A DNA stretch of 31,035 bases from Catenaria anguillulae PL171 (taxonomy: Eukaryota; Blastocladiomycota; Blastocladiomycetes; Blastocladiales; Catenariaceae): positions 1 through 31,035 of the forward strand of contig MCFL01000280.1 in NCBI GenBank assembly GCA_002102555.1. The letters run 5' to 3'. Position numbers and translations under genes: made by a program. The notes under the pieces are model-generated. The model worked only from the letters and a program-made list of their open reading frames with translations. It ran no database searches and was not told the origin of the DNA. The first letter of the stretch is position 1. Every line of letters starts with the position of its first letter. Positions 20,263-29,740 of this stretch are shown one piece after another.

Positions 20263-21758
20263 ATGTCCAGCTCACGATCCATTGACCTTGCGGGCGGCCC
20301 ACTTGACTGTGCCATCGTTCGCGCGCTAGACTTTGTCCCCCAACCGGTGACCAACCTGTCCTGCTGCCCCAACATTGACCAGGCTGACGTTCAATGCGAG
20401 GATGGTCGGATAGTCTCAATGTACTTGACAACCTGTTTCAGCGGTTTTCCAACACCGGTGCTCACCTTTCTTACCGTTGGACCGTTGGACTGTAGAACAA
20501 TCGACAAACAAGAAGCTCGTGGGCCTATCACCGAAAGCATTGGCGACCTCACAATGCTTCGAATCTTGTTGGTATTCGCCATTGTAGTGGGCAATGTCGT
20601 TGGAAACTGGGCTCACACTCGCCAGTGTCACTTTGCAGCACAGCGAGCGGGCAGAGATTGAGCGGGACTCTTCCAACATCGCTCAAGTCCTTGACGCAAC
20701 TCGAGCAACTGTACTGCCAGTTCCCACGCTGGACCGCTGGTCAGCATTTCTGCCTGTCATGCTCACCACCTCACCTCGGCAAACAATAACAGGGACCTTT
20801 CCGGCAACTCTCTTCATGGCCCAATTCCAGACGGACTGTCGTCCATGTCGACACTAAAGCTTCTGTACGCTGCATTTCCTCAAATCGCGGATCGGTCATG
20901 CGACGGCACAACGGACTCATCGTCTTGCACTTCACAACAGCGACCTGCGCAACAACAATCTATCCACATCCGCTCCGATTCCCCTCCTTCCCCGCCTCGC
21001 CTCGTACGGTCCTCTTCCAGTCTGCCGCTCAAACAGCCCAACGCTGATCTCGTCGGTTTCGCATGCACAGCCAATCCTGCCACATCTTCTCGCAACCGCC
21101 GCCCCCTCCAGACTCGCCAACACCCGCTTGTCTGCTCGGCCAGCCCACATCGCACATTGGCGGTGCTACGACCACCTGCGTGCCTGGGACCCACTCATTC
21201 AACCCTGCCCACAATCCACGATGCGATCCGCCGTCAATTCCACTTCGCGAACCTCGGCCATCCTTTGGGTATCGAGCCTCAGCATCAGCATGGCGTGTGC
21301 TGTCACCATTGCCCTGGCCGTGTGGTACCACCGGCGAAAGCAGCACGTGGCCCATCAAGAAGGCGGCACACTCGAGTCGCCAGCAGCGCAAGCGACGCGA
21401 TGAGTCGTGGAACCGTAAGGGCAACACGCTGATGCGTGTGCGGCACAAGTTTGCGCCTCCGCAGAGCAAAGCACCCGGCAAGGTAGCACAGGTGGATATC
21501 AACGATGAACAACTGATTCTGCCAACAAGCCCGGCGTTTGTCACCATGAACGGTGACGACGAGCTGATTCTGCCCACATCGCCCACCATGTCGCCGCCAA
21601 GGTTAGACAACGATGATGAGCTGATATTGCCGCCGACACGGCCAGCCTCGCCCGATGACGAATTGATTTTGCCGCCGTCGCGGCCAGTTTCGCCGGATGG
21701 CGAGTTGGTATTGCCGCCGCACATCGGTGGGCAACAGAAATTCGGTGTGTATCGATAA
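20263..21758 (+). CDS. LRR membrane protein, paralogue 5, with frame-disturbed membrane region
   Basis: Exons 20263-20420, 20496-20567, 20639-20710, 20793-20864, 20941-21003 and 21071-21758, all joined by phase-2 introns of 67-82 nt, leave one open frame of 374 aa. The leader MSSSRSIDLAGG has no signal peptide. The N-terminal cap has Cys at 16, 34-35 and 45. Four LRR exons follow (three of exactly 72 nt): TASGQRLSGTLPTSLKSL, LSGNSLHGPIPDGLSSM, LRNNNLSTSAPIPLLP. In the last exon the cap starts in frame (ACLLGQPTSHIG). The expected CYDHLRAWDPLIQPC, the membrane helix (SSLSISMACAVTIALAVWY) and HRRKQH then lie in a different frame, which stops at 21403. The tail returns to the first frame with five D-[DE]-x-L-[IV]-LP units. 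So two opposite single-base shifts, near 21160-21170 and 21325-21385, separate the gene from its paralogues. These may be sequence errors or real changes; as read, the product would lack the helix. Confidence 0.75.
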
Positions 21759-22071
21759 AGCAATCGGATCGTGTGTATAAACTTGGAGGAAGGGAAGCAG
21801 AATGCAGGAGAAGGGCATTGACTCACGGTAAGGGCGTATGCGAGAGAGTCGAGTGTGTATACACCACGATCAGAATAGGTATGGTCAGAAAAGCAAGGTA
21901 ACGATGGAAGGGGAAACTGCCGTCGGAGCGGAATGATGCAGGAATTGAATGGGTTTTTGGGAATGCGCAAGACGAGAAAAGGAACAATGTGCAAGGAGAG
22001 GTGAAAGACACGGTCGAATTGAATGGTTTTGTGTATGCGGGTAGAAACGGTATGTCTGGGTACTGAAAGAG

Positions 22072-22117
<46 letters not shown>

Positions 22118-22372
22118 AGTCAAAACCAAAGAAATGAGTGAATGTCAATTGAGAAATTTGGAAATTGCTTGGGCGCCGATGCGAAATGCGGAAGCTACAT
22201 GAACGACCTGGACCCTCGCCTAGACCCTGGCCCTGCACTCCCGCCATCGTCGCTTTTCCTGGCACCCACAATCCGACTTGCCCTTCCGCCCCTCTTCCCA
22301 TTGGCCACCCGTTGCAACACCCGATCCGGATTCTCCAAATCCTCCACGTCGCCCTCGGCCAAACTAAACTCG
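21759..22372. other. Intergenic between convergent genes, 614 nt
   Basis: 3' flanks of LRR paralogue 5 (+) and the SH3 protein gene (-). The only notable feature is the run of 40 A at 22076-22115, listed separately. Open frames here are short or run through the homopolymer and look like chance. Confidence 0.5.
22076..22115 (+). repeat. Homopolymer run of 40 A
   Basis: An unbroken A tract between two convergent genes, by far the longest homopolymer in the window. A retroposed poly(A) tail is possible, but no target-site duplication or element body is visible beside it. Simple slippage is the plainer explanation. Its true length is likely uncertain, since homopolymers sequence poorly. Confidence 0.95.
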
Positions 22373-25211
22373 TCATACACACTGGACCGCGTCAACATCC
22401 CCACCACTCGATACAGTCACCTCGGGCTCACCCGCCGCACCCACAACGACCACCACGCCGCCCTCCTCTTGTGGAATCTCCTCAAACACGGCCAATGGAA
22501 ACACGCCCGAGTATCGCGTGCTCCAGTTGTACCCGTGGCACCACCCGTCTTCATACACCTCGAGCACGAGCAGCATGTCGCCGGGCTCCACATTGAGCTC
22601 GTCGGTCCGGTCGGACATGTAGGCGAGGTGCGCGCGGCGTGTGGCGGCGGGCAGTGGCGGCGGCTTCGTTGGACATGTTGGCTGAAAGGATGGTGTCGTC
22701 GGCTTCGGTCCCGGGGCCGAAATGGGTTCAGCGGGCAGGGCGGGGTCGTTGGAGGTCGGATGCGCTGGTGGTGAGCGCGAGGATGTATGAGTTGATTGTG
22801 CATGCACGTGCGGCCGTGAAGGATCGGCTCGGGATGCGGTGGGCATGGATACTGGTGGTTCGCAGTCTGCAAGGTATGCGGGCGACATGTGCGGATGATA
22901 ATGCGACGAAGTTGCAGGGTAGTGGTTTGCATGATGGAAAGTGGACGGATCAAGTGTCGTGTTCATGTGCGTCACACTTGTCCGAGGATCATAGGTGTGA
23001 GCATGTGCGTGTTGCGATGGGGTGAGTGGCGTGGGCGACATCATCATGAGCTGCTGGTGAGCCGTTGGCGAGTCGTACGCTGGAGTGTAGGGCGGGAATG
23101 GGGAATACTGTGGCATGGGCGATGCGGTTGGTTGTGGCGGTGTGGGCTCTCTATGGGCATGCTGGTGCTGCATAATCCCCGTCGCCAATCCGCTATCGTC
23201 CACGTACCCACCCCTGTCATCGGCACCCATGACCTCGGCCTCGGCCACAGGCTGCAACCACCCGCCGCCGCCCGCCCCACCACTCCCCGAGCTTCCCGGC
23301 GACCCATCCTTGGCGCCAGCGACTTGCTTTGCACGCCACGCCTTGACAAACGACGGTGTTCGCGCCATGCCAACATACTCTGGGGCGTCCGCTGGGGCCG
23401 ATCTGGGCCAAGACCCGGCATGCATGTGCGCAGGCACAGACATGGACTCTTTCAGCATCCGCTCGCGATCGCCGCCGCTCCCCGCCCGCCAGTCAACCGA
23501 TCGTACGTCAACGCGTGCCCGTGCATGTACTCGCGCTGCTGCTGATGGTGGTGGTGGAGTCCGCTGGCTGCCGAAACGGATCGCCCGAGAAGGAGTGAGC
23601 GTCGGTTGGACCCGGATGACGAGGTAAGCCGCCCGTCGTCGTCTGTAGAAACAACGACAGGCGCCGTGGTTGCGGGCATGATTGGCAGCAGAACGCTTCC
23701 TGGCGCCTGCGACGCTGAGTTTGCTCGGACGGGAGGGGCGGCGCGATTGAGCGAGTTGCGTGAAGTTGAGTTTTGGATTTCGAGCGGGGGTGGCCGGCGC
23801 GGTCGCCGCCGGGAAAACTTGCGGGCAGGTTCGAGCATTGGGTCGCTGTGACGTTGTGTTTGGTCATTGGTAGCGATCGAGGACGTGGGCGGCGAGATGG
23901 ACAAGGGCGCAGATGAATCCGCCGTGGGCCGCCGATGCAAGCCGTCTGACGTTGGTTGACGAACGAGCAGCGTGCGTGCTGTCGATACTTGCCTTGTCAG
24001 GTACCCCGAATCGTGCCTCTGCAACCCGCCGTCGGTCCCCACGCCAATCTCACTCTGCCTGCGTTTTCGCGTTTCCCCTCGTTTCCATACCCACATGCCC
24101 GCCATGACTGCACCCGCACTCAAGCCGCACGCGGCCCACGGCAATGCCCAAGTACACTACGAGCCCGACCCATCCCATGGGATCTAATACGCTACTGCCG
24201 ACCGCCTCAGGTCGCCAACCGGGGCTCCTCTGCCTTGGTGTTGGCACGGCTGGACAATCCTCGGTGGCGCACCCATTACGGCACGCAGCGTCATGGTCGA
24301 GCCAGCCGCAGTAGGGTTCACGGGATTGGCCAGAGATGCACCCCGTGGTGGACGTGAGGTTGGATCCGGAAAGGAGGCGCGACGAGCACAGCCAGGCCGC
24401 GGTCAATGTTGAATCCTTGAGGGTCTGTGGTCGAATTGTTGAGCGACGTGGAAGTGGGCGTCGGTGTAGGGATAGGAATGCCAGTTGAAAATGAGGGCGA
24501 GTTGGCAGATGAAGAGGATTGCGAAATGTTGGCCGAGAGAGCAGACATTGCGGCTTTCACGGCTTGCGGATCGCAGGTCGAGGTGTCCGAGACGAGTTTG
24601 GACAGCGAGGCTGTAAATCGTTGCATGTTTCTGCGCCTAAATGAGTGTCCAGTGGAAAACGAAAAACATGAGTTGAACTACCATGCCACGAACGGTCGCA
24701 ACAAGAGGAGCGACATACAAAGGGGCGCCGTCGGCACACTCAATTCCATACAACCGGGGCTATAGCTCAACAGCACGGCGCACCAGTAGCTTGTCATGAA
24801 CCGGACAGGCATGCCACCCAAGTCACATCCGACGAGCGTCTGAAAGTATTTTGACCGGATTTCCTCGCTCAAAAAGATGTCTTGCATGATCAAGCGATCA
24901 AAGTCCTCGGTCGAATTGACAATGGGAACCGACGGTACTTTGTGATACGGGTTGGCGCGAAAGTAGTTGAGGAGGTTGCCCGAGACGCGAGCGGATGGCC
25001 AGGCAGAGCAGAAGCGGGATTGCGCGAGAGGAATGCATGGAGCGGCGCCTGGAGACGTGACGGACGAGGCGGGTGACCCGTCAGACGAGGATGTACCCGA
25101 GGACTGGGCGAGGGCGACCCAGGAGGAGGCAAGAAGAAGGATCAAGATGCGATTGAGGATGGCAATGGTCGGTCGCAGACGCGAATCGCAGAGCGGCCGC
25201 GGCATGGACAT
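22373..25211 (-). CDS. Secreted-ectodomain, single-pass membrane protein with cytosolic SH3 domain
   Basis: Multi-exon gene. Exon 1 is 25211-24682: ATG at 25211 (the longer frame starts with TTG), signal peptide ILNRILILLLASSWVALAQS, then a Cys-rich domain (CIPLAQSRFC, STEDFDRLIMQDIF, GCDLGG, YWCAVL, PGCME). Exon 2 starts at 24636 or 24630 after a 45- or 51-nt intron and carries a Ser/Thr/Pro stalk. A further exon near 24350-24250 encodes TGCISGQSREPYCGWLD and ACRNGCATEDCPA, a Cys pattern I associate with fungal membrane SH3 proteins. A membrane helix near 24140 (GLSAGAVMAGMWVWKR) is followed by RKRRQ. A low-complexity cytosolic region splices across 23506-23403 (104 nt, phase 2) into a His/Pro/Ser-rich part. 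It ends in an SH3 domain (AHLAYMSDRTDELNVEPGDM, DGWCHGYN, RYSGVFPLAVFEEI). The splices joining exon 2, the CGW exon and the helix are unresolved. SH3 domains bind Pro-rich partners, often in polarity or cell-wall signalling. Confidence 0.75.
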
Positions 25212-26647
25212 GATGTGTGACAGTCGGCAAGGAGTGGGCAAGTGTTTTGTATCGTAAAGGCAACTGAGAAGGCGAACAGACAATCAGGTTGAGCCAAGCG
25301 CTTGTTCCGTATAGAATATGGTCTACTGCAGGAGCATGGGCAATCGTCTTGATCTTTGCAAAAGCATTGTGAGCTCGTGTCCCACGCAGCCAGGCGTGGA
25401 TTCGTGGTGTGTACTGAAGGGCTTCCTTCGTCGCAGTAAGGCAAGAATCAGGGTGATCGAGAAGGCTCTTGTAGAAAACAAAAGGGTTGGTTGGATTGCA
25501 GCCGCAAGTTTTAGAAGAAGGAATGCGCAAAGTAATCACAGGCGGCAAACCTTTGAATGTGTCCGCGCGACTTGAGACGCTCGTGTTGTTGAGCCAGCTA
25601 TCGAGCTATGCTATCAGATTGAGAGCAGTTGAGATGAAAGCATGACACGCAAAATGCAGAAATGTTGCATTCAATGTAAATACCGATGTTGGAGAATGCG
25701 GCGACCAGTCGCGCGAAATGAGCTCGAAAGCAACAAGCAAGTCAGCAGGCCAGATGGCCACCAAAGCTCACGCGAGGAGCCGTGTGCCAGCGAGACCGGT
25801 TTTTTGCTGACTGAGAAAACGAGCCGCTACTGAGTTGGTTCCGGCCGATCGCAGGAAAGATGCAATCGAGGTGTAGCTGGCGGCGGCAGTGTCTTGTCCT
25901 GGCGGGGCTGTTGGACGCGAACAGGCAAACTGTTTGAAATGATGATGGATGACAATCAATGCCCAGCAAACATCAAGTCTTGACCTCGGGCTTGAAAGTT
26001 TGGAGATCCGCAAATAAATTGGCTATTGGATAGCAAACACGGTATTGCTTTGGGTAAATATGTTTTGCGGTTTCATTGGATCGCTGAAGCACTCAACCTT
26101 CAGACTTATGATTATTCAGATAAATGGTGGTGCTCTGATTGCTCGCTATTTTGCCAACGGTTCTGGAAGCCTTCCCTGACGCGTCCATCTTCCTTCCTCC
26201 TTCTCCTGTTCCTTCTCAGTGCCATCTTCCATTCTCCATATCCATTTGACTTAACAGACTTGTGTAAAAACAAATCGCCCTCCGAAGCAGCCGACTTCCC
26301 GCATCCACGCATGTGCAATGACCTACGACTGACTCGACACGTTGGTTCTTCGCTTCGCTCCTTTTCAGTATTGAGTGACTCCCACTCGAAGCCGGCACCA
26401 AAACCGGAGCCGAGCGGCTGCCCGATTGAGTATTTGGCGTCTGACTCAGTTGAATTTGAGCCATGAGCCCCGTGCCGGATGCAGCAACATCATCATCGAG
26501 CCGAGCCCAACGATGCCAATTTGCCCAAGTATAATAAATATCACCGCAATCCTCCCAGAAACCGACAACAGGGCCTACAATCACATGTACACTACATCCT
26601 TCCCGCTTCCAGTCCTGTTCCCAAACCCATTCTCAAGAACATTGCAA
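25212..26647. other. Shared upstream region of divergent genes, about 1.4 kb
   Basis: Between the divergent SH3 gene (-) and DBR1 (+); the longest gene-free stretch in the window. Several 60-150 codon frames cross it on both strands, but none shows a domain, repeat or plausible splicing. A C/T-rich tract lies near 26183-26235, and a TATA-like string (tataataaatatc) at 26530-26542 is about 105 nt before the DBR1 ATG. I see no tRNA, snRNA or mobile element. Confidence 0.5.
26530..26542 (+). promoter_or_regulatory. TATA-like string upstream of DBR1
   Basis: The string tataataaatatc is the most AT-rich site near the gene and lies about 105 nt before the ATG at 26648. Placement fits a TATA element, but there is no further support. 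Confidence 0.25.
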
Positions 26648-28102
26648 ATGAAGCTCGCCATTGTCGGCTGCGGCCACGGCCACCTCGACCTCATCTACTC
26701 GACCGTCATTGCGGACGACCAACGCACTGGCACCCGAACCGATCTCGTTGTCATTTGCGGCGATTTCCAAGCAATCCGCAACGAGGCCGACCTCGACAAC
26801 TTGTGCACCCCGCCAAAATACAGGCAGTTGGGCGACTTCCACAAGTATTATTCTGGCGAATCCAAGGCACCATGCCTGACCATTGTGATTGGGGGAAATC
26901 ACGAGTCGTCGGCGTTCATGTGGGAACTGTACCACGGCGGATGGCTCGCCGAAAACATCTACTTTTTGGGATGGCGAATGTCGTCAAGGTCGGCGGTGTA
27001 ACGATTGGCGGGGTGAGCGGGATTTGGGGTAGCAAGAAGGACTACCCGCGCGGCCACTATGAAGTCGCCCCTTACCGTCCATCCGACCTCCGATCCATTT
27101 ACTACTATCGCCGGCACGAGACGGAGCAGTTGTCACTGGTATGGAATTTTCCCCAAGCCCGTTGCGCGTGCCATCTTGAAATCTCACACAGCGCCCTCCT
27201 CGCTCTCCACACCTTGACAGTACCCAAACCCAATCGACCTCTTCCTTTCGCATGACTGGCCACGCAATATTACACACTATGGCGACAAGGCAAAGCTGTT
27301 CAAGATCCGCCCCGACTTTCAGAAAAGTATCAACGAAGACCACTTTGGCGCGCGCTCACTTGAGCACTTGCTCCATCACTTGCGGCCCACGCACTGGTTT
27401 GCGGGCCATATGCACGTTGAGTTTGCAGCGGCCGTCGTGCACCACCTGGCTCACCGCCGACAGCCAACCCCGACATGCTTGACTTTGCACACGTCCCGCC
27501 GCCGCCCGTCACCATGTCCAAACGCGCAGCCCAGCGCGCGGCAAAAGAGGCAGTGGCCGCCGGCGTCACACCGCCGACACATGCTGCATCTGCAAACGCT
27601 GCCTCTTCGACTGGTTCCTCAACCACCTTTCTCGCACTTGACAAATGTATTGATACACACAACCCCGCGGTCCACTTTACCACCCTTCCGCACCTAGCGC
27701 CCGGGCCGCTCACATACGACCTCGAGTGGCTCGCCATTGTTCGCGCAACCCACCCGTCCATGCCCACCACGCACGAGCGCAATCTGGATCCAACCAACTG
27801 GGACTTGCTCCGGTCGCGTGTCGCTGGCGCCCAAGTCGACCTTGCTGAGCGGTTCCCACTTGGCCAAGCAGACCCGGGACTTGTGATTCCGGCCAACTTT
27901 GCGCACACGGCACCCGTTTCATGGCCCACATGTTTGCGGTGCTGTGTATGCCATGGCCAAGCGACCGCAATGGAATCCGCAGACAGAGAGGTTTGCAACA
28001 CGCGTGCTCGGGTTGACCGAGTCAAGTGTGAATGCGGATGGGGTGCGGCGGAAGAGTATGCGGCCATGGTGGCGTGCGACGAGAGCAGTGTCTAACAGGT
28101 GA
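26648..28102 (+). CDS. DBR1: RNA lariat debranching enzyme, with frame breaks
   Basis: DBR1 is a nuclear metallophosphoesterase that cuts the 2'-5' bond of intron lariats. Its signatures are present in order: MKLAIVGCGHGHLDLIY, VVICGDFQAIRNEADL, TIVIGGNHESSAFMWELYHG, then GGVTIGGVSGIWGSKKDYPR, PIDLFLSHDWPRNI, LRPTHWFAGHMHVEFAAAVV, STTFLALDKCI, IPANFAHTAP, and WNPQTERFATRVLGL at the end. The metal-binding C/H-x-H, D, N-H and H-x-H residues are all there. One clear intron is 27139-27220 (82 nt, phase 0). The frame does not stay open: near 26970, in a run of five T, the frame shifts by one base inside a continuous conserved block where no intron fits. Two more changes of frame (about 27445-27530 and 27910-27960) could be short introns of about 38 and 46 nt or further shifts. 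Sequence error or a decaying copy; the conserved residues argue for error. Confidence 0.85.
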
Positions 28103-28314
28103 TCAAGTAGTGATGTACATACAAATATTGCGATTCTTGTTCCAAATTTGCGTCGCGACACTGCCATCAGGCATCACCGTTGCACCAGAGGCACCTTCGC
28201 AGGCAGAATCGCACAGCCAATTCGTGAACAAACCACAAGCTCACGAGCCACGCGACTCTGATTTGTTCACAAAACGGTCACTGTCGCGAAAGGCAAACTT
28301 TGGACTGAAAGCAC

Positions 28315-28320
28315 AATAAA
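28315..28320 (+). promoter_or_regulatory. AATAAA, possible polyadenylation signal for DBR1
   Basis: The only canonical AATAAA in the 241-nt gap between DBR1 (+) and the convergent seven-helix gene (-). It lies 213 nt past the DBR1 stop, rather far for a fungal 3' UTR. Confidence 0.3.
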
Positions 28321-28343
28321 AAGATTGCACACGATTCTGGTCC

Positions 28344-29555
28344 TCATGCTACACCTTGCTCCTTTTCGGGCGCCTCGGTCAACGCAAACGTCTTATCGAC
28401 CTGCCTCTCCTCTTGCTTGCGCTTGTGCGCCCGTGTCACCTTCCTGAGCAGCGTCTCAAATGACGCCTCAACGGCAACGCACAGCGACGACAAGAACATG
28501 TTGAGGGTTGGATCGGATTGTTTTGGGCAAATGTCAACGACAATGGCAAGGATACCAAATGTCCACAGAGCAATCATGGTCACCGAAAGCACAATAAACG
28601 TGCGCGACAAGGGGTACGTGAGCTGGCTGTGTTTGGATGTACTTGTGCGGGATGGTTTGCGCGACCGGATGCTGCCCATGGATGTGCGCATGGATTTGGA
28701 AAAGGAAGACAGTCGGGATTGACGCCTTTCCGGCACAGGCAGTGGGCGCGCGTCCGCCACGGGGTCAGAGTTGCCAAGGTTATTGCTGCTCGAGTCCTGA
28801 GTCGCGCTGCTGGGCAGCGACCCCTCGGATTGCATGGCCGCCGCAGGTTTTGACGAGCTGCCACCAGCACCAGTGTCTGATGACGTCGTGGGAAGCGCGG
28901 CGCCTCGATCATGCCTCAATCGGCCAGCCGGTGACCCACTTTGCAAATTGGCCGACAATGCCCACGCTGTCGATGCCATGATGACTAGCGGCAGGACTGC
29001 CATAAACACGACAATGGGGGCATCAACATACGACGTTGAAAACCATTCCTGGTCACTGGCGCTCGACCCTTTGCTTGCAACAATGACAATGTATTTGATG
29101 AGCCCACCCTCGAAAACGAGCCAGCAGATGAGAATCACCCAAAACGTGACTAGTAAAAACCGCTGGCGCTGGACAGGCTCTTTAGTCACAATGACGGCGC
29201 ATCTCTGGCACGTTGCATATGCTTGTAGCGGAAGCGACAGCCCAAATGTGCACAAGTACATGACGCGAATGACGAAAAAGTTTGGCCGCGTCGTGTTGAT
29301 GTAGAGAAGCGTCGACTGGATGCCATTTCTGAGCGATTCGCCCACGTTGAGCACAGACACTATAAAGAGCAGCCTGGACCGCCGGGTCATGTATTGAATA
29401 GCCGAGTCGTTGGACATGAATCGGTGGCCAAGCTGCTCGGCAAATGCGCTGCGGAAGAGAATGGAAGCGCACACGGAACAGATGAGCCCGCTGACTATGG
29501 ACAGGCCAATCGTGTTGACGGATGTGGCGGGATCCTGGAGGAATGGCATGGACAT
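28344..29555 (-). CDS. Seven-helix membrane protein, receptor-like, tandem paralogue A
   Basis: Single exon of 403 aa from ATG 29555 (MSMPFLQDP); the longer frame begins with TTG. Hydrophobic segments in order: GLSIVSGLICSVCASILF, RLLFIVSVLNVGESL, VIRVMYLCTFGLSLPLQAY, LLVTFWVILICWLVFEGGL, IVVFMAVLPLVIMASTAWAL, RTFIVLSVTMIALWTFGILA and FLSSLCVAVEASFETLLRK. A Ser/Thr-rich loop of about 120 residues separates helices 5 and 6, as in many G-protein-coupled receptors. There is no D/E-R-Y motif after helix 3 (ATCQRCAVIVT stands there) and no N-P-x-x-Y in helix 7, so this is not a recognisable class A receptor. The tail is short and highly charged. It shares AFAEQLGH, DSAIQ, MTRR, YATCQRCAV, YPLSRTFIVLS and AVEASFE with its neighbour. 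Function unknown; receptor is a guess from layout. Confidence 0.82.
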   Translation of the reverse strand: MSMPFLQDPATSVNTIGLSIVSGLICSVCASILFRSAFAEQLGHRFMSNDSAIQYMTRRSRLLFIVSVLNVGESLRNGIQSTLLYINTTRPNFFVIRVMYLCTFGLSLPLQAYATCQRCAVIVTKEPVQRQRFLLVTFWVILICWLVFEGGLIKYIVIVASKGSSASDQEWFSTSYVDAPIVVFMAVLPLVIMASTAWALSANLQSGSPAGRLRHDRGAALPTTSSDTGAGGSSSKPAAAMQSEGSLPSSATQDSSSNNLGNSDPVADARPLPVPERRQSRLSSFSKSMRTSMGSIRSRKPSRTSTSKHSQLTYPLSRTFIVLSVTMIALWTFGILAIVVDICPKQSDPTLNMFLSSLCVAVEASFETLLRKVTRAHKRKQEERQVDKTFALTEAPEKEQGVA

Positions 29556-29740
29556 GGTGCATTTGGGGAGCAGGTGCTTGGGGTCTCCTGATTCTTCATT
29601 CAACTGCCATCAGTGTCTGATTGAATCCCAGACAGTACATTTACACAGGTCAGTCACTAGGACAATCATGGAGGCACACGATGTTCTGCGACTGGCAGCT
29701 TGCAGTAGGTTATATACAAATGGAGGTATTCATTAACCAA

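Noticed and set aside
21029-22129. 366-codon minus-strand frame beginning with a long Phe run
   Set aside because: The Phe run is the A homopolymer read backwards. The rest is antisense to LRR paralogue 5, with no domain of its own.
22050-22140. SINE or other retroelement ending in the A run
   Set aside because: No target-site duplication, internal promoter boxes or repeated body could be seen beside the tract.
25081-25548. 155-codon minus-strand gene upstream of the SH3 protein
   Set aside because: It overlaps the signal-peptide exon in another frame and shows no domain, so it is probably chance.
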